Shown: positions 36,114 to 45,923 of the stretch, in pieces
Layout of the letters: every line of letters starts with the position of its first letter
Position numbering within the stretch: the first letter of the stretch is position 1
Assembly (NCBI GenBank): GCA_024279255.1
Contig: JAJRRT010000019.1
Coordinates: forward strand, 1 to 50,228
Direction: 5' to 3'
Length of the DNA: 50,228 nt
From: Deltaproteobacteria bacterium
GTDB lineage: Bacteria > Desulfobacterota > Desulfuromonadia > Desulfuromonadales > Geopsychrobacteraceae
Translations under genes and position numbers: made by a program
Notes under the pieces: generated by a model
The model's input: only the letters and a program-made list of their open reading frames with translations
What the model was told of the DNA's origin: nothing
Databases searched by the model: none

Positions 36114-37055
36114 TTGACAAATGAACCCGGTTCTACCCCCTTTCAGGTTGACCTTCGCCGGCACCTGCGAGAACGTGAAGAGGATCGTGATCTTACACGG
36201 GTCATTTACGAACTTGCTACGGCCAGCCGCTATATCATCAACTCGATACGAACGGGTGAACTTGGTGTTGCCGGCACCTCAAACCTCTATGGCGAAACTC
36301 AGCTTAAACTCGATGTTCTGGCCGATCGAATTATCCGCAAGCGGATGATGCATACCGGGGTGATCGCCTGTATCGCTTCGGAGGAAGCTGATGAGGTTGA
36401 GGTGGTTGATCCGAATGGTAAATATTCAATCGCCTACGATCCGCTCGATGGTTCATCGTTGGTCGATGTCAATCTGGCGGTCGGTACCATAGTGGGTATC
36501 TACAAGGGGGCCGATGTCCTCAGCCCGGGGCGTGAACTGGTCGCGGCACTCTACGTGCTTTACGGTCCGCGTTGTACCCTGGTTTATACGACTGGCCACG
36601 GCACCCATGAATTTGCCATGAACGCCCTGATGGAATACACCCTGGTTCAGGAAGATATCAAAATCGCCGAGACCGGAAATATCTATTCTCCGGGTGGCTT
36701 GCGCAACAAATACACGCCAGCCGTCGAAGCCTTTGTCAGTCACATGGAGGAGAGAGGGAGCAAGCTGCGCTACAGCGGTGGCTTCGTCCCCGATATCAAC
36801 CAGGTGCTGATCAAGGGACATGGGGTTTTTCTCTACCCGCACCTCAAAGATCTACCTCAGGGGAAACTGCGACTACTCTATGAATTGAACCCGATGGCGT
36901 TTCTTGTCGAGCAGGCGGGGGGGGCGGCATCAAACGGACATAAGCGGATTCTCGATGTCGAGCCAGATGACATTGGTCATTGCGAACCGGTCTTTATCGG
37001 TAGTAAAGCCGATGTCGCCAAGGTTGAGGAACTGATCCGGACACTTGAGTCCTGA
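36114..37055 (+). CDS. fbp: Fructose-1,6-bisphosphatase class I
   Basis: Gluconeogenic removal of the 1-phosphate from fructose-1,6-bisphosphate. The 313-aa protein has the metal/phosphate motif YDPLDGSSLVDVNLAVGTI (near residue 108), YSGGFVPDINQVLIKG and the C-terminal KLRLLYELNPMAFLVEQAGG. The start is a TTG 5 nt after a strong AAGGAGG site; an ATG two codons on is in another frame. The 127-nt gap before it probably holds its promoter, but I could not pick one. The secreted-protein gene follows 23 nt later. Confidence 0.96.
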   Translation: MTNEPGSTPFQVDLRRHLREREEDRDLTRVIYELATASRYIINSIRTGELGVAGTSNLYGETQLKLDVLADRIIRKRMMHTGVIACIASEEADEVEVVDPNGKYSIAYDPLDGSSLVDVNLAVGTIVGIYKGADVLSPGRELVAALYVLYGPRCTLVYTTGHGTHEFAMNALMEYTLVQEDIKIAETGNIYSPGGLRNKYTPAVEAFVSHMEERGSKLRYSGGFVPDINQVLIKGHGVFLYPHLKDLPQGKLRLLYELNPMAFLVEQAGGAASNGHKRILDVEPDDIGHCEPVFIGSKADVAKVEELIRTLES

Positions 37056-37078
37056 AACGGACTCTTGAGGAGTTTTCT

Positions 37079-38194
37079 GTGAGATGTTTTCTGCTTGCCT
37101 TACTGATCCTGCTTCTGCCTGCATTCGCACAGGCTCAGGTCACTCAGCGCGACTGGGCCCTGCAGCTGATCGATAGTCTCGGTTGGTCTTTCGGCTTGCC
37201 GGAGAAACCGACCGATGCGGATTATGCACAGATGCTCAATGGTCGCAGAGTTTATCGTATTGAAGCAGAGGAGACCTATCAGCGCTCCGACCGTGTTGCA
37301 GTCATGAAGTTTGACACCTTTGGTGCATTCAGTGGTGAAGGCTGGCTCAATGGAACCAAGGACCTCACTCAAGCTCACTTGAAGTTCAATCTCCCTCATA
37401 CGGGACGTTACCGTGTTAGTGCGCGGGTACGCTTGCCAGAACATCACTTGATTTTTGGCGAGCGTGATTTCCTGATGAGTGGCGGTGACCAGTTCACTGA
37501 TATCAACCTTGGGGACGTAGATCTGCAAGCGGGGCTACAACAGGCCATCCTGCAGCTCCAGCCGAATGGCAGTATCGACTATTTTGAGCTTGTTGCTGAC
37601 CCCTTTGTGCCAATTGAGCCAGAAGGGGGTTGGCGATTTGATGAGGAACTAACTGCCGAGGTTGCGGCGCGCACGACGATACAGGCTCTCAACCTGCAAG
37701 GGAGTCTGCCGCCAGGTCGCCAGGTCATCAAGTTTGAGGCGGAAAACTTACCCCAGCCTGCTGGGAGTCGAATTTATGAAGATAGAAACAAGGGGGAAGT
37801 GAGTGGCGGCCGTTACGTTCAGGTTGGTGCCGCTCCGGTCAAGTTTGGCTTTTACTCCGCCAGTATCAGTGACGGGGTTGCTGATGTGGCGCTCCGTGCT
37901 GCCAGCACCAGGCCTGTTAATGTGAAACTCTCTGGAGCCTTGGAAACACGCTTGAAGTTTGGACCGCGCTTTGAGGATCGCCATCTGGGAACTTTTTTTA
38001 TTCAAGAAGGTGAGATGATTGTCGAGGTTCAGTTGCCGGCTGGTGCTGCTATTGATCATCTCGAGATGCGTTCTAGGCGGGGGAGTCGTGCAGATATTTT
38101 GCGTCTGGTCGGCCTTGCCGATACAGATACCATCTCAACGCTGGATTTAAATAACCTTTCGGCTCTCATCTATCGGCTTAAGGACTTGCGTTAG
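37079..38194 (+). CDS. Secreted protein with two CBM-like beta-sandwich repeats
   Basis: A 371-aa protein with a signal peptide (about 1-19, FLLALLILLLPAFAQAQ). It holds two similar halves. One starts at VYRIEAEETYQRSDRV, the other at VIKFEAENLPQPAGSRIYED. Each continues into GRYRVSARVRLP- or GRYVQVGAAPVKFGFYSASI-like strands, like a family 6/35 carbohydrate-binding fold. No catalytic motif was seen. The GTG start lies 7 nt after GAGGAG. It is placed between fbp and comEC. Binding to a polysaccharide is inference from fold resemblance only; the protein is otherwise unrecognised. Confidence 0.7.
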   Translation: MRCFLLALLILLLPAFAQAQVTQRDWALQLIDSLGWSFGLPEKPTDADYAQMLNGRRVYRIEAEETYQRSDRVAVMKFDTFGAFSGEGWLNGTKDLTQAHLKFNLPHTGRYRVSARVRLPEHHLIFGERDFLMSGGDQFTDINLGDVDLQAGLQQAILQLQPNGSIDYFELVADPFVPIEPEGGWRFDEELTAEVAARTTIQALNLQGSLPPGRQVIKFEAENLPQPAGSRIYEDRNKGEVSGGRYVQVGAAPVKFGFYSASISDGVADVALRAASTRPVNVKLSGALETRLKFGPRFEDRHLGTFFIQEGEMIVEVQLPAGAAIDHLEMRSRRGSRADILRLVGLADTDTISTLDLNNLSALIYRLKDLR

Positions 38195-38220
38195 GTCGCA
38201 CGTCAAGGGGGAGGGGGATA

Positions 38221-40572
38221 GTGAACTCTGTTGCACTGTGCCTTGGCGGTTACGTCGGTGGGCTGGTCCTTGCCCAATATCTTACTCTTCCATTATTCCC
38301 AGCACTTGTGTGCCTCTGTCTGCTCTTTGTTCTTCTCCTGCTAAACCGTAAGCCTTCTGTTTTTCCTTTTACATTACTTCTCTTCTGCGCGTTAACCGCT
38401 CTGTTACGTTACCCTGCCCAGCTTTCGCCTTCAGCAACAAGTCAACTGGACGCTCTTCTTGAAAACGGAGTCATGCGGATTGAGGGGCGGGTTTTGGCAA
38501 CCCATCAACGACCTGATGACAGTCTCGTTATTGACCTTGTGTTATTGGCAGTAGGGTCAAGCCCCACAGGTCTTCAGGGGGAAGATCGATTGCGTCTTTA
38601 TCTCGGAACGACTGAAGAGGTTCCGACTGTCGGCACCCGCGTGGTTTTTAGTAGCCGGATCAGAAGAACGCGAAATTTCGGGATTCCCGGAGAATTCGAC
38701 TATGCTCGTCACTTGGCCTATCGTCGAATTTGGTATACCGCTTATATGCGGGATTCGCGAGGATTGGCAATATATGCTGAGCCCTCAGTTGGGTTCAGTA
38801 CACAAATAGATCAGATTCGTCAGACTGGCATGAAAATGCTAGATGAGGCACTTGCCAGGAATGATGCGATTCTTCTGAAAGGACTGTTGCTTGGAGAAAA
38901 GGGGGCCATGCCATCAGTCTTACGTCAAAAGCTGGCAGCTGGTGGGATTTCTCACCTGTTTGCGATCTCTGGTCTGCACCTGGGGTTGCTGGCTCTATTA
39001 ATGTACGCAGTATTGAAATTCATTTACAGCCGTTCAGCAAGATTATTGTTGTGGCAGCCACCATTCAGGGTTTTGTGGTTGTTGATTTTACCGATGCTCT
39101 TTTTTTATCTGCTTTTGACCGGTGATGCCCTGGCGACCCGCCGTGCATTCTATGCTCTTCTGATTACGATAGCTCTTTGTTTGGTACGAAGGCGTATAGA
39201 TTCGTTGAACCTCCTCTACGCGTTGGCATTTTTATTTCTCATTTTTGAGCCACTTGCGCTTTGGCAACCGTCATTTCTCCTCTCATTTAGTGGTGTTCTT
39301 GGGATACTTTTGTGGCAGAAACCTTTGTGCGAATTACTCAAAGACTGTTCGCGCTTGTGTCAATATCCACTGCAGTTGTTCGGTGTCAGCCTGGCCGCAT
39401 TTATTGCCACTTTGCCGGCAGTCATCTTTATCTTTCACATGTTTGCTCCTGCGGGACTGATTTGCAACCTGATTGCCATCCCGTTGGTCAGTTTCGGAGC
39501 ACTGCCGATGGGATTGGCAGGTTTGTTAGTGAGTGCAGTCTCACCCGCTGTGGGTGAAATACTGTTACGAGCATCAGCATGGGTGTTGCAGCAGGTTGTT
39601 GATTTGGCAGGATTTGTCTCGGAACTGCCCGGACTGTTTTCAAGGTCGCTTTACCTCACTTTGCCGGAAACGTTGGCCGTCTTGCTGACTTGTCTGTCAT
39701 TACTTGTTGTCTGGCGACGCAGGAGAGCTCTTTTCTTACTGTTCCCAGCAGCCTGTCTGCTCTTAATCGGCCCTGGTGTCGGCATGTCTCCAGAGATAAT
39801 ACTTTTCAGCGTCGGACAAGGAGAGTCGATACTTTTGCGTGCGGAAGGTAAGAATCTGTTGATCGACGGTGGTGGCTTGCGGAGTGCTAGTTTTGACGTT
39901 GGTGAACGATTACTTGCACCAGCTTTGGGCAGACTGGGAATTAAATCCCTTGATGCGGTTATATTGACGCATGATCACCCTGATCATAGTGGAGGTCTGG
40001 GCTATATCATTGAACATTTTGATGTTGGTGAATTCTGGAGTACGTCCGACCTTGTTGATCTGTCTTCGGAGTTGGGTCACCTTCTTTTGAAAAATGATGT
40101 GGTCATTCAAAAATATGACAAGGTTGGGTGGAGAAAGTTCAGCCCGGGCGGGTTACAATCTGTTTCTCTGTTTACGGCATCGATTGAAGAATCCGCTAAG
40201 AATGATCGTTCGCTCTGCCTATATTATCCGACTGAAGCTGGGGGTATTTTGTTAACCGGAGATCTGGAACGTCGAGGTGTACAGGCTCTTTTGGAAAAAC
40301 CTCTGCCCGGCGCGGTCGGTCTGCTCAAGGCTCCACATCATGGCAGTCGCAGCTCGAAACCGAAGAGAATGCTAGGGCAACTTAAGCCGGAAGTTGTCAT
40401 AGTCTCCGCCGGGTATGAAAACTCCTATCACTTCCCTGCACAGGAGCTACTCGAACAAGCCCAACGGCTTGGAATCAAGGTTTGGCGAACAGATCTGGAC
40501 GGGACTGTTCGTCTCCGTGTCGCTGGTCGCAACTGGCAGGTTGATCAATGGAGAAAAGGGCTTTTCCGTTGA
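38221..40572 (+). CDS. comEC: DNA-uptake channel protein ComEC/Rec2
   Basis: Inner-membrane channel for single-stranded DNA uptake in natural transformation. The 783-aa product has an N-terminal membrane part and OB-like DUF4131 region (about 1-180), the competence core with about ten membrane segments (about 215-510; GISHLFAISGLHLGLLALLMY, LTGDALATRRAFYALLI) and a C-terminal metallo-beta-lactamase domain. That domain has HDHPDHSGG (His near 584), LLTGDLERRG and APHHGSRSS. The whole protein is present and unbroken. The GTG start has GGAGGGGG upstream. Other competence genes are not here. Confidence 0.95.
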   Translation: MNSVALCLGGYVGGLVLAQYLTLPLFPALVCLCLLFVLLLLNRKPSVFPFTLLLFCALTALLRYPAQLSPSATSQLDALLENGVMRIEGRVLATHQRPDDSLVIDLVLLAVGSSPTGLQGEDRLRLYLGTTEEVPTVGTRVVFSSRIRRTRNFGIPGEFDYARHLAYRRIWYTAYMRDSRGLAIYAEPSVGFSTQIDQIRQTGMKMLDEALARNDAILLKGLLLGEKGAMPSVLRQKLAAGGISHLFAISGLHLGLLALLMYAVLKFIYSRSARLLLWQPPFRVLWLLILPMLFFYLLLTGDALATRRAFYALLITIALCLVRRRIDSLNLLYALAFLFLIFEPLALWQPSFLLSFSGVLGILLWQKPLCELLKDCSRLCQYPLQLFGVSLAAFIATLPAVIFIFHMFAPAGLICNLIAIPLVSFGALPMGLAGLLVSAVSPAVGEILLRASAWVLQQVVDLAGFVSELPGLFSRSLYLTLPETLAVLLTCLSLLVVWRRRRALFLLFPAACLLLIGPGVGMSPEIILFSVGQGESILLRAEGKNLLIDGGGLRSASFDVGERLLAPALGRLGIKSLDAVILTHDHPDHSGGLGYIIEHFDVGEFWSTSDLVDLSSELGHLLLKNDVVIQKYDKVGWRKFSPGGLQSVSLFTASIEESAKNDRSLCLYYPTEAGGILLTGDLERRGVQALLEKPLPGAVGLLKAPHHGSRSSKPKRMLGQLKPEVVIVSAGYENSYHFPAQELLEQAQRLGIKVWRTDLDGTVRLRVAGRNWQVDQWRKGLFR

Positions 40573-40626
40573 CAGTTTTGCTTGATCCTGATAAAAATTC
40601 TCCAGATAATATGGGAGTTTTATTAC

Positions 40627-41997
40627 ATGGATCAGGCCACGATACTTGTTGTTGATGATGAGCTCTTCTTCCGTCAACTTTACCGCGATCTGCTCAGTGA
40701 GAGCGGACATAAGGTTGAAGTTTACGATAATGGTGAAGATGCTATCTTACGCATGGGTGCTGGTGATGTTGATCTTGTCCTGACCGATATGGTTATGCCG
40801 GGGCGTTGTGGCCTTGAGGTCCTACGCGCTGCTCGTGTTCTGGTTGACCCTCCTGAGGTCATTCTGGTCACTGGTCACGCCAGTCTTGAATCTGCAATTC
40901 ATGCTCTTAAGAACGGTGCACGTGATTATCTTGTGAAACCGTTTAATCCTGAAGAACTCAAGCATTTAGTCAAATCCTGCCTTGATCAACGTCGTCTGCT
41001 AAATGAAAATGTTCAGTTACGCCAACAAATCCATTTGTTTCAAACCGGGCAAACACTATCATCTTTAATAGAACTTGATCGCTTACTGCCTCGCGCCGTA
41101 GAAGTATTTCAACGTGAATTTGGTGGTGGTTTTGGTATTAGTTTTCTTCTGGATGCCGAGGATAAATTCGTTTTCCAGGGTGCGGCAGGAATTGAGAGGG
41201 ACACGGTCGAGCTTATGCTGCCTCTGATTGCACCTTTTCTGAAAGAGGGGACAGGTCTTAAATCTCTGTCTGCTGAAGAAGTGGAATCATTTTCAACTAT
41301 CAGAAAATGTGATTCTCTCTGTGTTCTGTCACTCTATAATGACGGTGAACTCAAAGGTGGCCTGGTTTTCGGTGATGGACCTCTGTCGATGATGGACCAG
41401 GCCATGTCCCAGGAGAGCTTACATTACCTGTCTGAACAGGTGGCACTCGGGTTTGAAAATTCTTGTCGTTATCAAGACGCTCAAGATTTGATGTATACCG
41501 ATGATTTGACTGGCCTTTATAATTACCGATACATGCAAATTGCGTTGAGTCAGGAATCACGGCGCTCGCAGCGTTATGGGCTCAAATTTTCACTGATCTT
41601 TATCGATCTCGATCGCTTTAAGGGGATTAACGATCGACATGGCCATCTGGCCGGGAGTGCTGCTCTGCAAGAGGTCGCAGGTCTGTTGCGTGGATGTGTG
41701 CGCGAGGTCGATACTCTTTTCCGATTTGGTGGTGATGAATTTGCGGCCATGTTGGTTGAGACTGATTCTGTTGCGGCGCGTGTTGTTGCTGAACGGATCA
41801 GAAAAAGTATTGCTGATCATCAGTTCTTACAGGATCGTGAGCAATCCTGCCACCTTACAGCGACTGCTGGGTACTCTACGTTCCCTTCAGATGCTCTTGA
41901 TTGCACTGAATTACTCGATCTTGCTGATCGTGCCATGTACGATGGCAAACGAGTTCGTAATGTGATTCGTGGCGTGCAGGAGCTTGACCACGAATGA
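40627..41997 (+). CDS. Response regulator diguanylate cyclase (REC-GAF-GGDEF)
   Basis: The ATG at 40627 (GGGAG upstream) gives 456 aa. Domains: REC (1-120; Asp54 in LVLTDMVMPGRCG; Lys in YLVKPFNPEE), a linker helix, a GAF-like domain (about 145-290) and GGDEF (about 300-456) with intact FRFGGDEFAAML near 368 and DDLTGLYNYRYM. It should make c-di-GMP under phospho-control. It follows comEC by 54 nt and overlaps the TPR gene by 4 nt in ATGA. No kinase is adjacent, so its partner lies elsewhere. Confidence 0.93.
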   Translation: MDQATILVVDDELFFRQLYRDLLSESGHKVEVYDNGEDAILRMGAGDVDLVLTDMVMPGRCGLEVLRAARVLVDPPEVILVTGHASLESAIHALKNGARDYLVKPFNPEELKHLVKSCLDQRRLLNENVQLRQQIHLFQTGQTLSSLIELDRLLPRAVEVFQREFGGGFGISFLLDAEDKFVFQGAAGIERDTVELMLPLIAPFLKEGTGLKSLSAEEVESFSTIRKCDSLCVLSLYNDGELKGGLVFGDGPLSMMDQAMSQESLHYLSEQVALGFENSCRYQDAQDLMYTDDLTGLYNYRYMQIALSQESRRSQRYGLKFSLIFIDLDRFKGINDRHGHLAGSAALQEVAGLLRGCVREVDTLFRFGGDEFAAMLVETDSVAARVVAERIRKSIADHQFLQDREQSCHLTATAGYSTFPSDALDCTELLDLADRAMYDGKRVRNVIRGVQELDHE

Positions 41998-44438
41998 AAT
42001 CGTTGGTGCAGTTTTGTGTTCTGATCCTTTTTTTCGGATCTGTGCTTCCTTGTACAGCAGCCCCTTCGCTGATTGACCATTACCGTAAAGCTCTGGATAC
42101 AGATCCTCAGAATCAGATGTTGCGCTACCATTTGGGTATTGCCTTACTGAACCAGGGCGAAACCCTTCTTGCGGTAAAGGCCTTCCGAGAGGCCTATCCG
42201 CAAAGAGCAAGTGATCCAGAAATTAACTTCAATCTTGCCATTGCTTACACACGTTTAAAGGATCCGGACAGTGCCCTGATCTATCTGGACCAGGCTTTGG
42301 CCACTGGCGCTGTCGGTCAGCCTGAAATTTATCCTTTAAACACCGCTTATTACAATCTGGTGGTGCTTTATGAACACCTAGGACAGCTTGATGCGGCGGT
42401 CTTTCTGCTACAACGCCTTTTCTCTGAAAACCCTGAACATTTTGATTATCTGCGCATGCTGGGCGACTATCATTTACGACTTGGGCAGGTCGATTCCGCG
42501 ATGCTTTTATTTGATGATTACCTCAAAAAGGTGCCTGAAGATAATGAGGCTCGAGAGTACGTTTATGCAGCGATTTTCAACCGTGCTCTTTTTGCTTATG
42601 AGAAGCATGAATTTGAAAGAGCGCGCCAGGATTTTTCCAGCGCGCTGCGTTTTGCTAAAAATAGTTTAACGCCTTTGTATTATTTGACTCTGCTGGACTA
42701 TCAACAGGAAAAATACCAACAGGTTGTCGAGCGTTTACCGCCGATCTATAGTGGTTTGAATGATGATTTGAAAAACACTGCGCGTTCGATTCTCTACAAT
42801 ACGGCTCTCTCCTTCAAACAGCAGAAAGATTTTATTCGGGCTCAGCAGGCTTTGAAACCCTTAACTTCGAGTACTAATCCTCGAACTAAAGATCTTGCAT
42901 TGTTGGCTGGGATACAACTGCAAACAGGAGCCTATGCTCTTGCACGTCAGAATTATGTTTTGACATTGCAAGGTGACCCGGGCAATGGGTCCGCTGCTCA
43001 GGGGATCCAGGCTGCAGAAAAAGGAGCCTTCAATGAAAATATACAGGCCGCTGGTGCCGCGTTTGCGGCTGAAAATCTATCTGCTGTTCGTAAATATTTG
43101 CTGCAAGCTGCCGAAATTTATCCCAAGGATAATCGTCTTAGGATATATCAGGCCCGTTTAGTCCGGGTGTCAAAGAGCCGCTGGTTGTCTTTGCAGGAGC
43201 ATGCGAAGGTCCTTGAAGATAAACAGCAATATGCTGAGGCTCTTGTTCTTTTGCGCCAAGGGTTGACCCTTGCTCCGGAAGAGCCACAGCTGTTGCGCCA
43301 CGAAAAACGTCTGGTGGTCCTCCTTTCTGATCGGATTGACAATTTGTATCGTCAGGGTCGCGAGTATTATTCACGAAGTGAGTTACGCCTTGCTCGTGTG
43401 AGCTTTGAACAGCTTGATGTGTTAAGTCCTGATCATCCGGATGGGAAGAAATTTCTGAACAAGATAGACCGTGAGTTACAGCAGGAAGCACAACGCGCCG
43501 TTGGTGCCGCTGAGGCATCTATGGCTCAAGATAACTTGATTGCAGCCAAACAGCACTTTGTGCGGGCTTTGATTGCCTGGCCTGAAGAGCTCGTAGCGAA
43601 AGAGGGTTTGGCGCAGGCAGAGAGAATGCTTACAGCACGAGCTGCAGAGACACTGGTGCGAGCACGGCGTGCCCGAGCGGATCGGCACTTGAAAGTCGCT
43701 CTCGAATTGTTGGAAGAAGGGTTTCAAAAGTGGCCATCAGCGACCATTGTTTCTGAACTTGCCCAAGTTCGGAGTGAGATGACGCAGCGACAAAATAACA
43801 TTGCTCAACTCGTTCGAACAGCTATTCAGCAACAGCAATTTAATAAGGCAGCACAGTTGTTGGCTCAGGCTGATCGTCTGGATTCCGGTTTGATTGTTTT
43901 TGTTGAGTTAAGAGCCGACCTTAAACTTGCCCGCGAACTTGAAGTTGAGCATGCACTAGAACTTGCCCGTCAAGACGTTGCTGCCGGGATCTTCGATTCA
44001 GGTCTAAAGGCTTACCGCCGAGTTATTGAGATTGATCCTGGCAATACGGAAGCTCTTGCCGGACTAAAACGTGGCCAGTATGAGCTGAATACAACAATCT
44101 CACAACTTTTGACTGATGGATCAATTGCTCATAAAAATGGAAGATTTGAGCAAGCTCGACAGGCTTACCGATCAGTTCTAAGCCTTGATCCGTACCAGAC
44201 AGAGGCCCTCAACGCACTACGCCAAGTTGAGCGTGTTGGTCGCTCCGGATTGACAAGTGCCGATAGTAATCGTATCTACCTGGAGGGGATCTCATATTAT
44301 ACTGAGGGTGATTATAAACAGGCTATTGCTGCTTGGTGGCAGGTGCTTGATTTAGATCCTGCCCATGAAAAGGCAAAAATGAACATCGACAAGGCAGAGC
44401 GTAAACTCAGCCAGATCCGGGAGCGACAGGGTGGCTGA
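41994..44438 (+). CDS. Secreted multi-TPR protein
   Basis: An 814-aa protein with a signal peptide (about 1-22, LVQFCVLILFFGSVLPCTAAPS) and TPR or TPR-like repeats along almost its whole length. Examples are YRKALDTDPQNQMLRYHLGIALLNQGE near the start and AYRRVIEIDPGNTEALAGLKRG and AYRSVLSLDPYQTEALNALRQ near the end. No enzymatic domain was seen, and the middle is rich in helices with A/Q/R. It is probably a periplasmic scaffold. The start overlaps the diguanylate cyclase stop (ATGA) and its end overlaps the adenylate cyclase start by 8 nt, so the three genes are coupled. The role is unknown. Confidence 0.85.
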   Translation: MKSLVQFCVLILFFGSVLPCTAAPSLIDHYRKALDTDPQNQMLRYHLGIALLNQGETLLAVKAFREAYPQRASDPEINFNLAIAYTRLKDPDSALIYLDQALATGAVGQPEIYPLNTAYYNLVVLYEHLGQLDAAVFLLQRLFSENPEHFDYLRMLGDYHLRLGQVDSAMLLFDDYLKKVPEDNEAREYVYAAIFNRALFAYEKHEFERARQDFSSALRFAKNSLTPLYYLTLLDYQQEKYQQVVERLPPIYSGLNDDLKNTARSILYNTALSFKQQKDFIRAQQALKPLTSSTNPRTKDLALLAGIQLQTGAYALARQNYVLTLQGDPGNGSAAQGIQAAEKGAFNENIQAAGAAFAAENLSAVRKYLLQAAEIYPKDNRLRIYQARLVRVSKSRWLSLQEHAKVLEDKQQYAEALVLLRQGLTLAPEEPQLLRHEKRLVVLLSDRIDNLYRQGREYYSRSELRLARVSFEQLDVLSPDHPDGKKFLNKIDRELQQEAQRAVGAAEASMAQDNLIAAKQHFVRALIAWPEELVAKEGLAQAERMLTARAAETLVRARRARADRHLKVALELLEEGFQKWPSATIVSELAQVRSEMTQRQNNIAQLVRTAIQQQQFNKAAQLLAQADRLDSGLIVFVELRADLKLARELEVEHALELARQDVAAGIFDSGLKAYRRVIEIDPGNTEALAGLKRGQYELNTTISQLLTDGSIAHKNGRFEQARQAYRSVLSLDPYQTEALNALRQVERVGRSGLTSADSNRIYLEGISYYTEGDYKQAIAAWWQVLDLDPAHEKAKMNIDKAERKLSQIRERQGG

Positions 44439-45900
44439 AGCGGTAGGGTTTATCTCCAGTTTACGTTTTAAATTTACCGTGCTGATGACATTGGTCATCG
44501 GTTTTTTTATCCTTGGCGGCATCTTCCTCACCGAACAGAATATGCGGCGATCGCTAGTACGAGAGAGTATTGAAAAAGGCGTAGGTGTTGCCCGTGGTGT
44601 TGCCTTTAATGTCGAAGATCCGTTGTTGACTGGTGATGACCTTACCCTTTTTTCGGCTGTTAAAACGGCTGGACGCTCACAGGGCGTTGTATATGTCCTG
44701 ATTGTTGATGATCAGAATTTAGTCAAAGCGGCTAGCGATTTCGACAAGGTTGGAACCTATTGGCGCTGGGCCGAGGATGCACCATCGGCGACAAAAGGTG
44801 AAGGTTATTTGCTGCGACGGAATTCTGAGGGCAGTCTGTTTGATGTGGAGGTGCCGATCTTGTTAGTCGGGGATAAACCACTGCAGCTTGGCTCCATCCA
44901 TCTTGGTCTTTCACAGTCCCATGTGAATCAGGCGATTGTGCAAATGCGACAACAATTAGGCTTGTTTTCGATCTTAGGGATGTTGTTCGCAAATGCTGTG
45001 GCCTATCTCCTTGTTTCCTACTTTGTTCGTCCGGTTGATGCGCTTGTCAGCGGTGTCAGGGCGATTGGGGAGGGGGAATTTGGTCAACAGATTCGACTCC
45101 AGCGCAAGGATGAACTTGGCGTTTTGACCAGTGCGTTTAATGATATGGCGAGCAAACTGCGCGAAAAAGAATATATTGAGAAAACTTTTGAACAGTATGT
45201 CAGTAAGCCATTGGCACGTGAAATACTGAGTCATCGACACGAACTGAAACTTGGTGGTGAAGAGAAGGAGGTCACAATCCTCTTTTCGGATATTCGTGGT
45301 TTTACTGCCCTGGCGGAAGGCCTGTCGCCTACAGACGTTGTGGAATTGCTGAACGAGTATTTTTCTATGATGGTGAAAGTTGTCGGTCATTTTGAAGGAA
45401 TGGTCGATAAGTTTATGGGGGATGCAGTTCTGGCTCTTTTTGGGGCACCGCTGCCAGTTGGCGACGAAGCCCTGCGCGCCGTTTGCTGTGCATTGGCGAT
45501 GCAGGAGGCGATTAAACAGTTTAATCAGTCCGGCGCAAAGATTGGTAGGGAACCTATTGCCGCAGGCATAGGTATCAATACTGGCCCGGTCGTCGCTGGA
45601 AACGTCGGCTCTGCTTTACGGATGGAATACACAGTTATCGGTGACAGTGTGAATGTCGCGTCACGACTGCAGTCATTGGCTAAAGCCGATGAAATTCTTA
45701 TTTCTGAAGAGACTTTCAATCAGGTTCAAGGGTTGGTACTGGTGACGGCTTGCGACTCGATTAAGTTGAAAGGTAAGACGACATCCTGTAAGGTCTATCG
45801 CCTTGACGGCCTGCAACAGGCCGGAGCAGAGATCGCGCGTTCTTTGGTGCACATGGATGACGATGAAGAGTCTGTGATAACTCAGGATATTTCAGCATAA
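44431..45900 (+). CDS. Class III adenylate/guanylate cyclase, membrane-anchored
   Basis: A 489-aa receptor cyclase. Order: membrane helix 1 (about 14-34), an extracytoplasmic sensor (about 35-175), membrane helix 2 (about 176-198), HAMP (about 198-250) and a CHD catalytic domain (about 275-470). Metal ligands are Asp287 (LFSDIRGFT) and Asp331 (DKFMGDAVLALFGAP). Lys327 and the later EYTVIGDSVNVASRL, with Asp at the second purine-specifying position, favour ATP, so cAMP is likely. The GTG start lies inside the end of the TPR gene. hisS begins 23 nt after it. It may be driven by the TPR protein or by a periplasmic ligand (inference). Confidence 0.93.
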   Translation: MAEAVGFISSLRFKFTVLMTLVIGFFILGGIFLTEQNMRRSLVRESIEKGVGVARGVAFNVEDPLLTGDDLTLFSAVKTAGRSQGVVYVLIVDDQNLVKAASDFDKVGTYWRWAEDAPSATKGEGYLLRRNSEGSLFDVEVPILLVGDKPLQLGSIHLGLSQSHVNQAIVQMRQQLGLFSILGMLFANAVAYLLVSYFVRPVDALVSGVRAIGEGEFGQQIRLQRKDELGVLTSAFNDMASKLREKEYIEKTFEQYVSKPLAREILSHRHELKLGGEEKEVTILFSDIRGFTALAEGLSPTDVVELLNEYFSMMVKVVGHFEGMVDKFMGDAVLALFGAPLPVGDEALRAVCCALAMQEAIKQFNQSGAKIGREPIAAGIGINTGPVVAGNVGSALRMEYTVIGDSVNVASRLQSLAKADEILISEETFNQVQGLVLVTACDSIKLKGKTTSCKVYRLDGLQQAGAEIARSLVHMDDDEESVITQDISA

Positions 45901-45923
45901 GTTTGATTGAGAGGATAAAAGCA

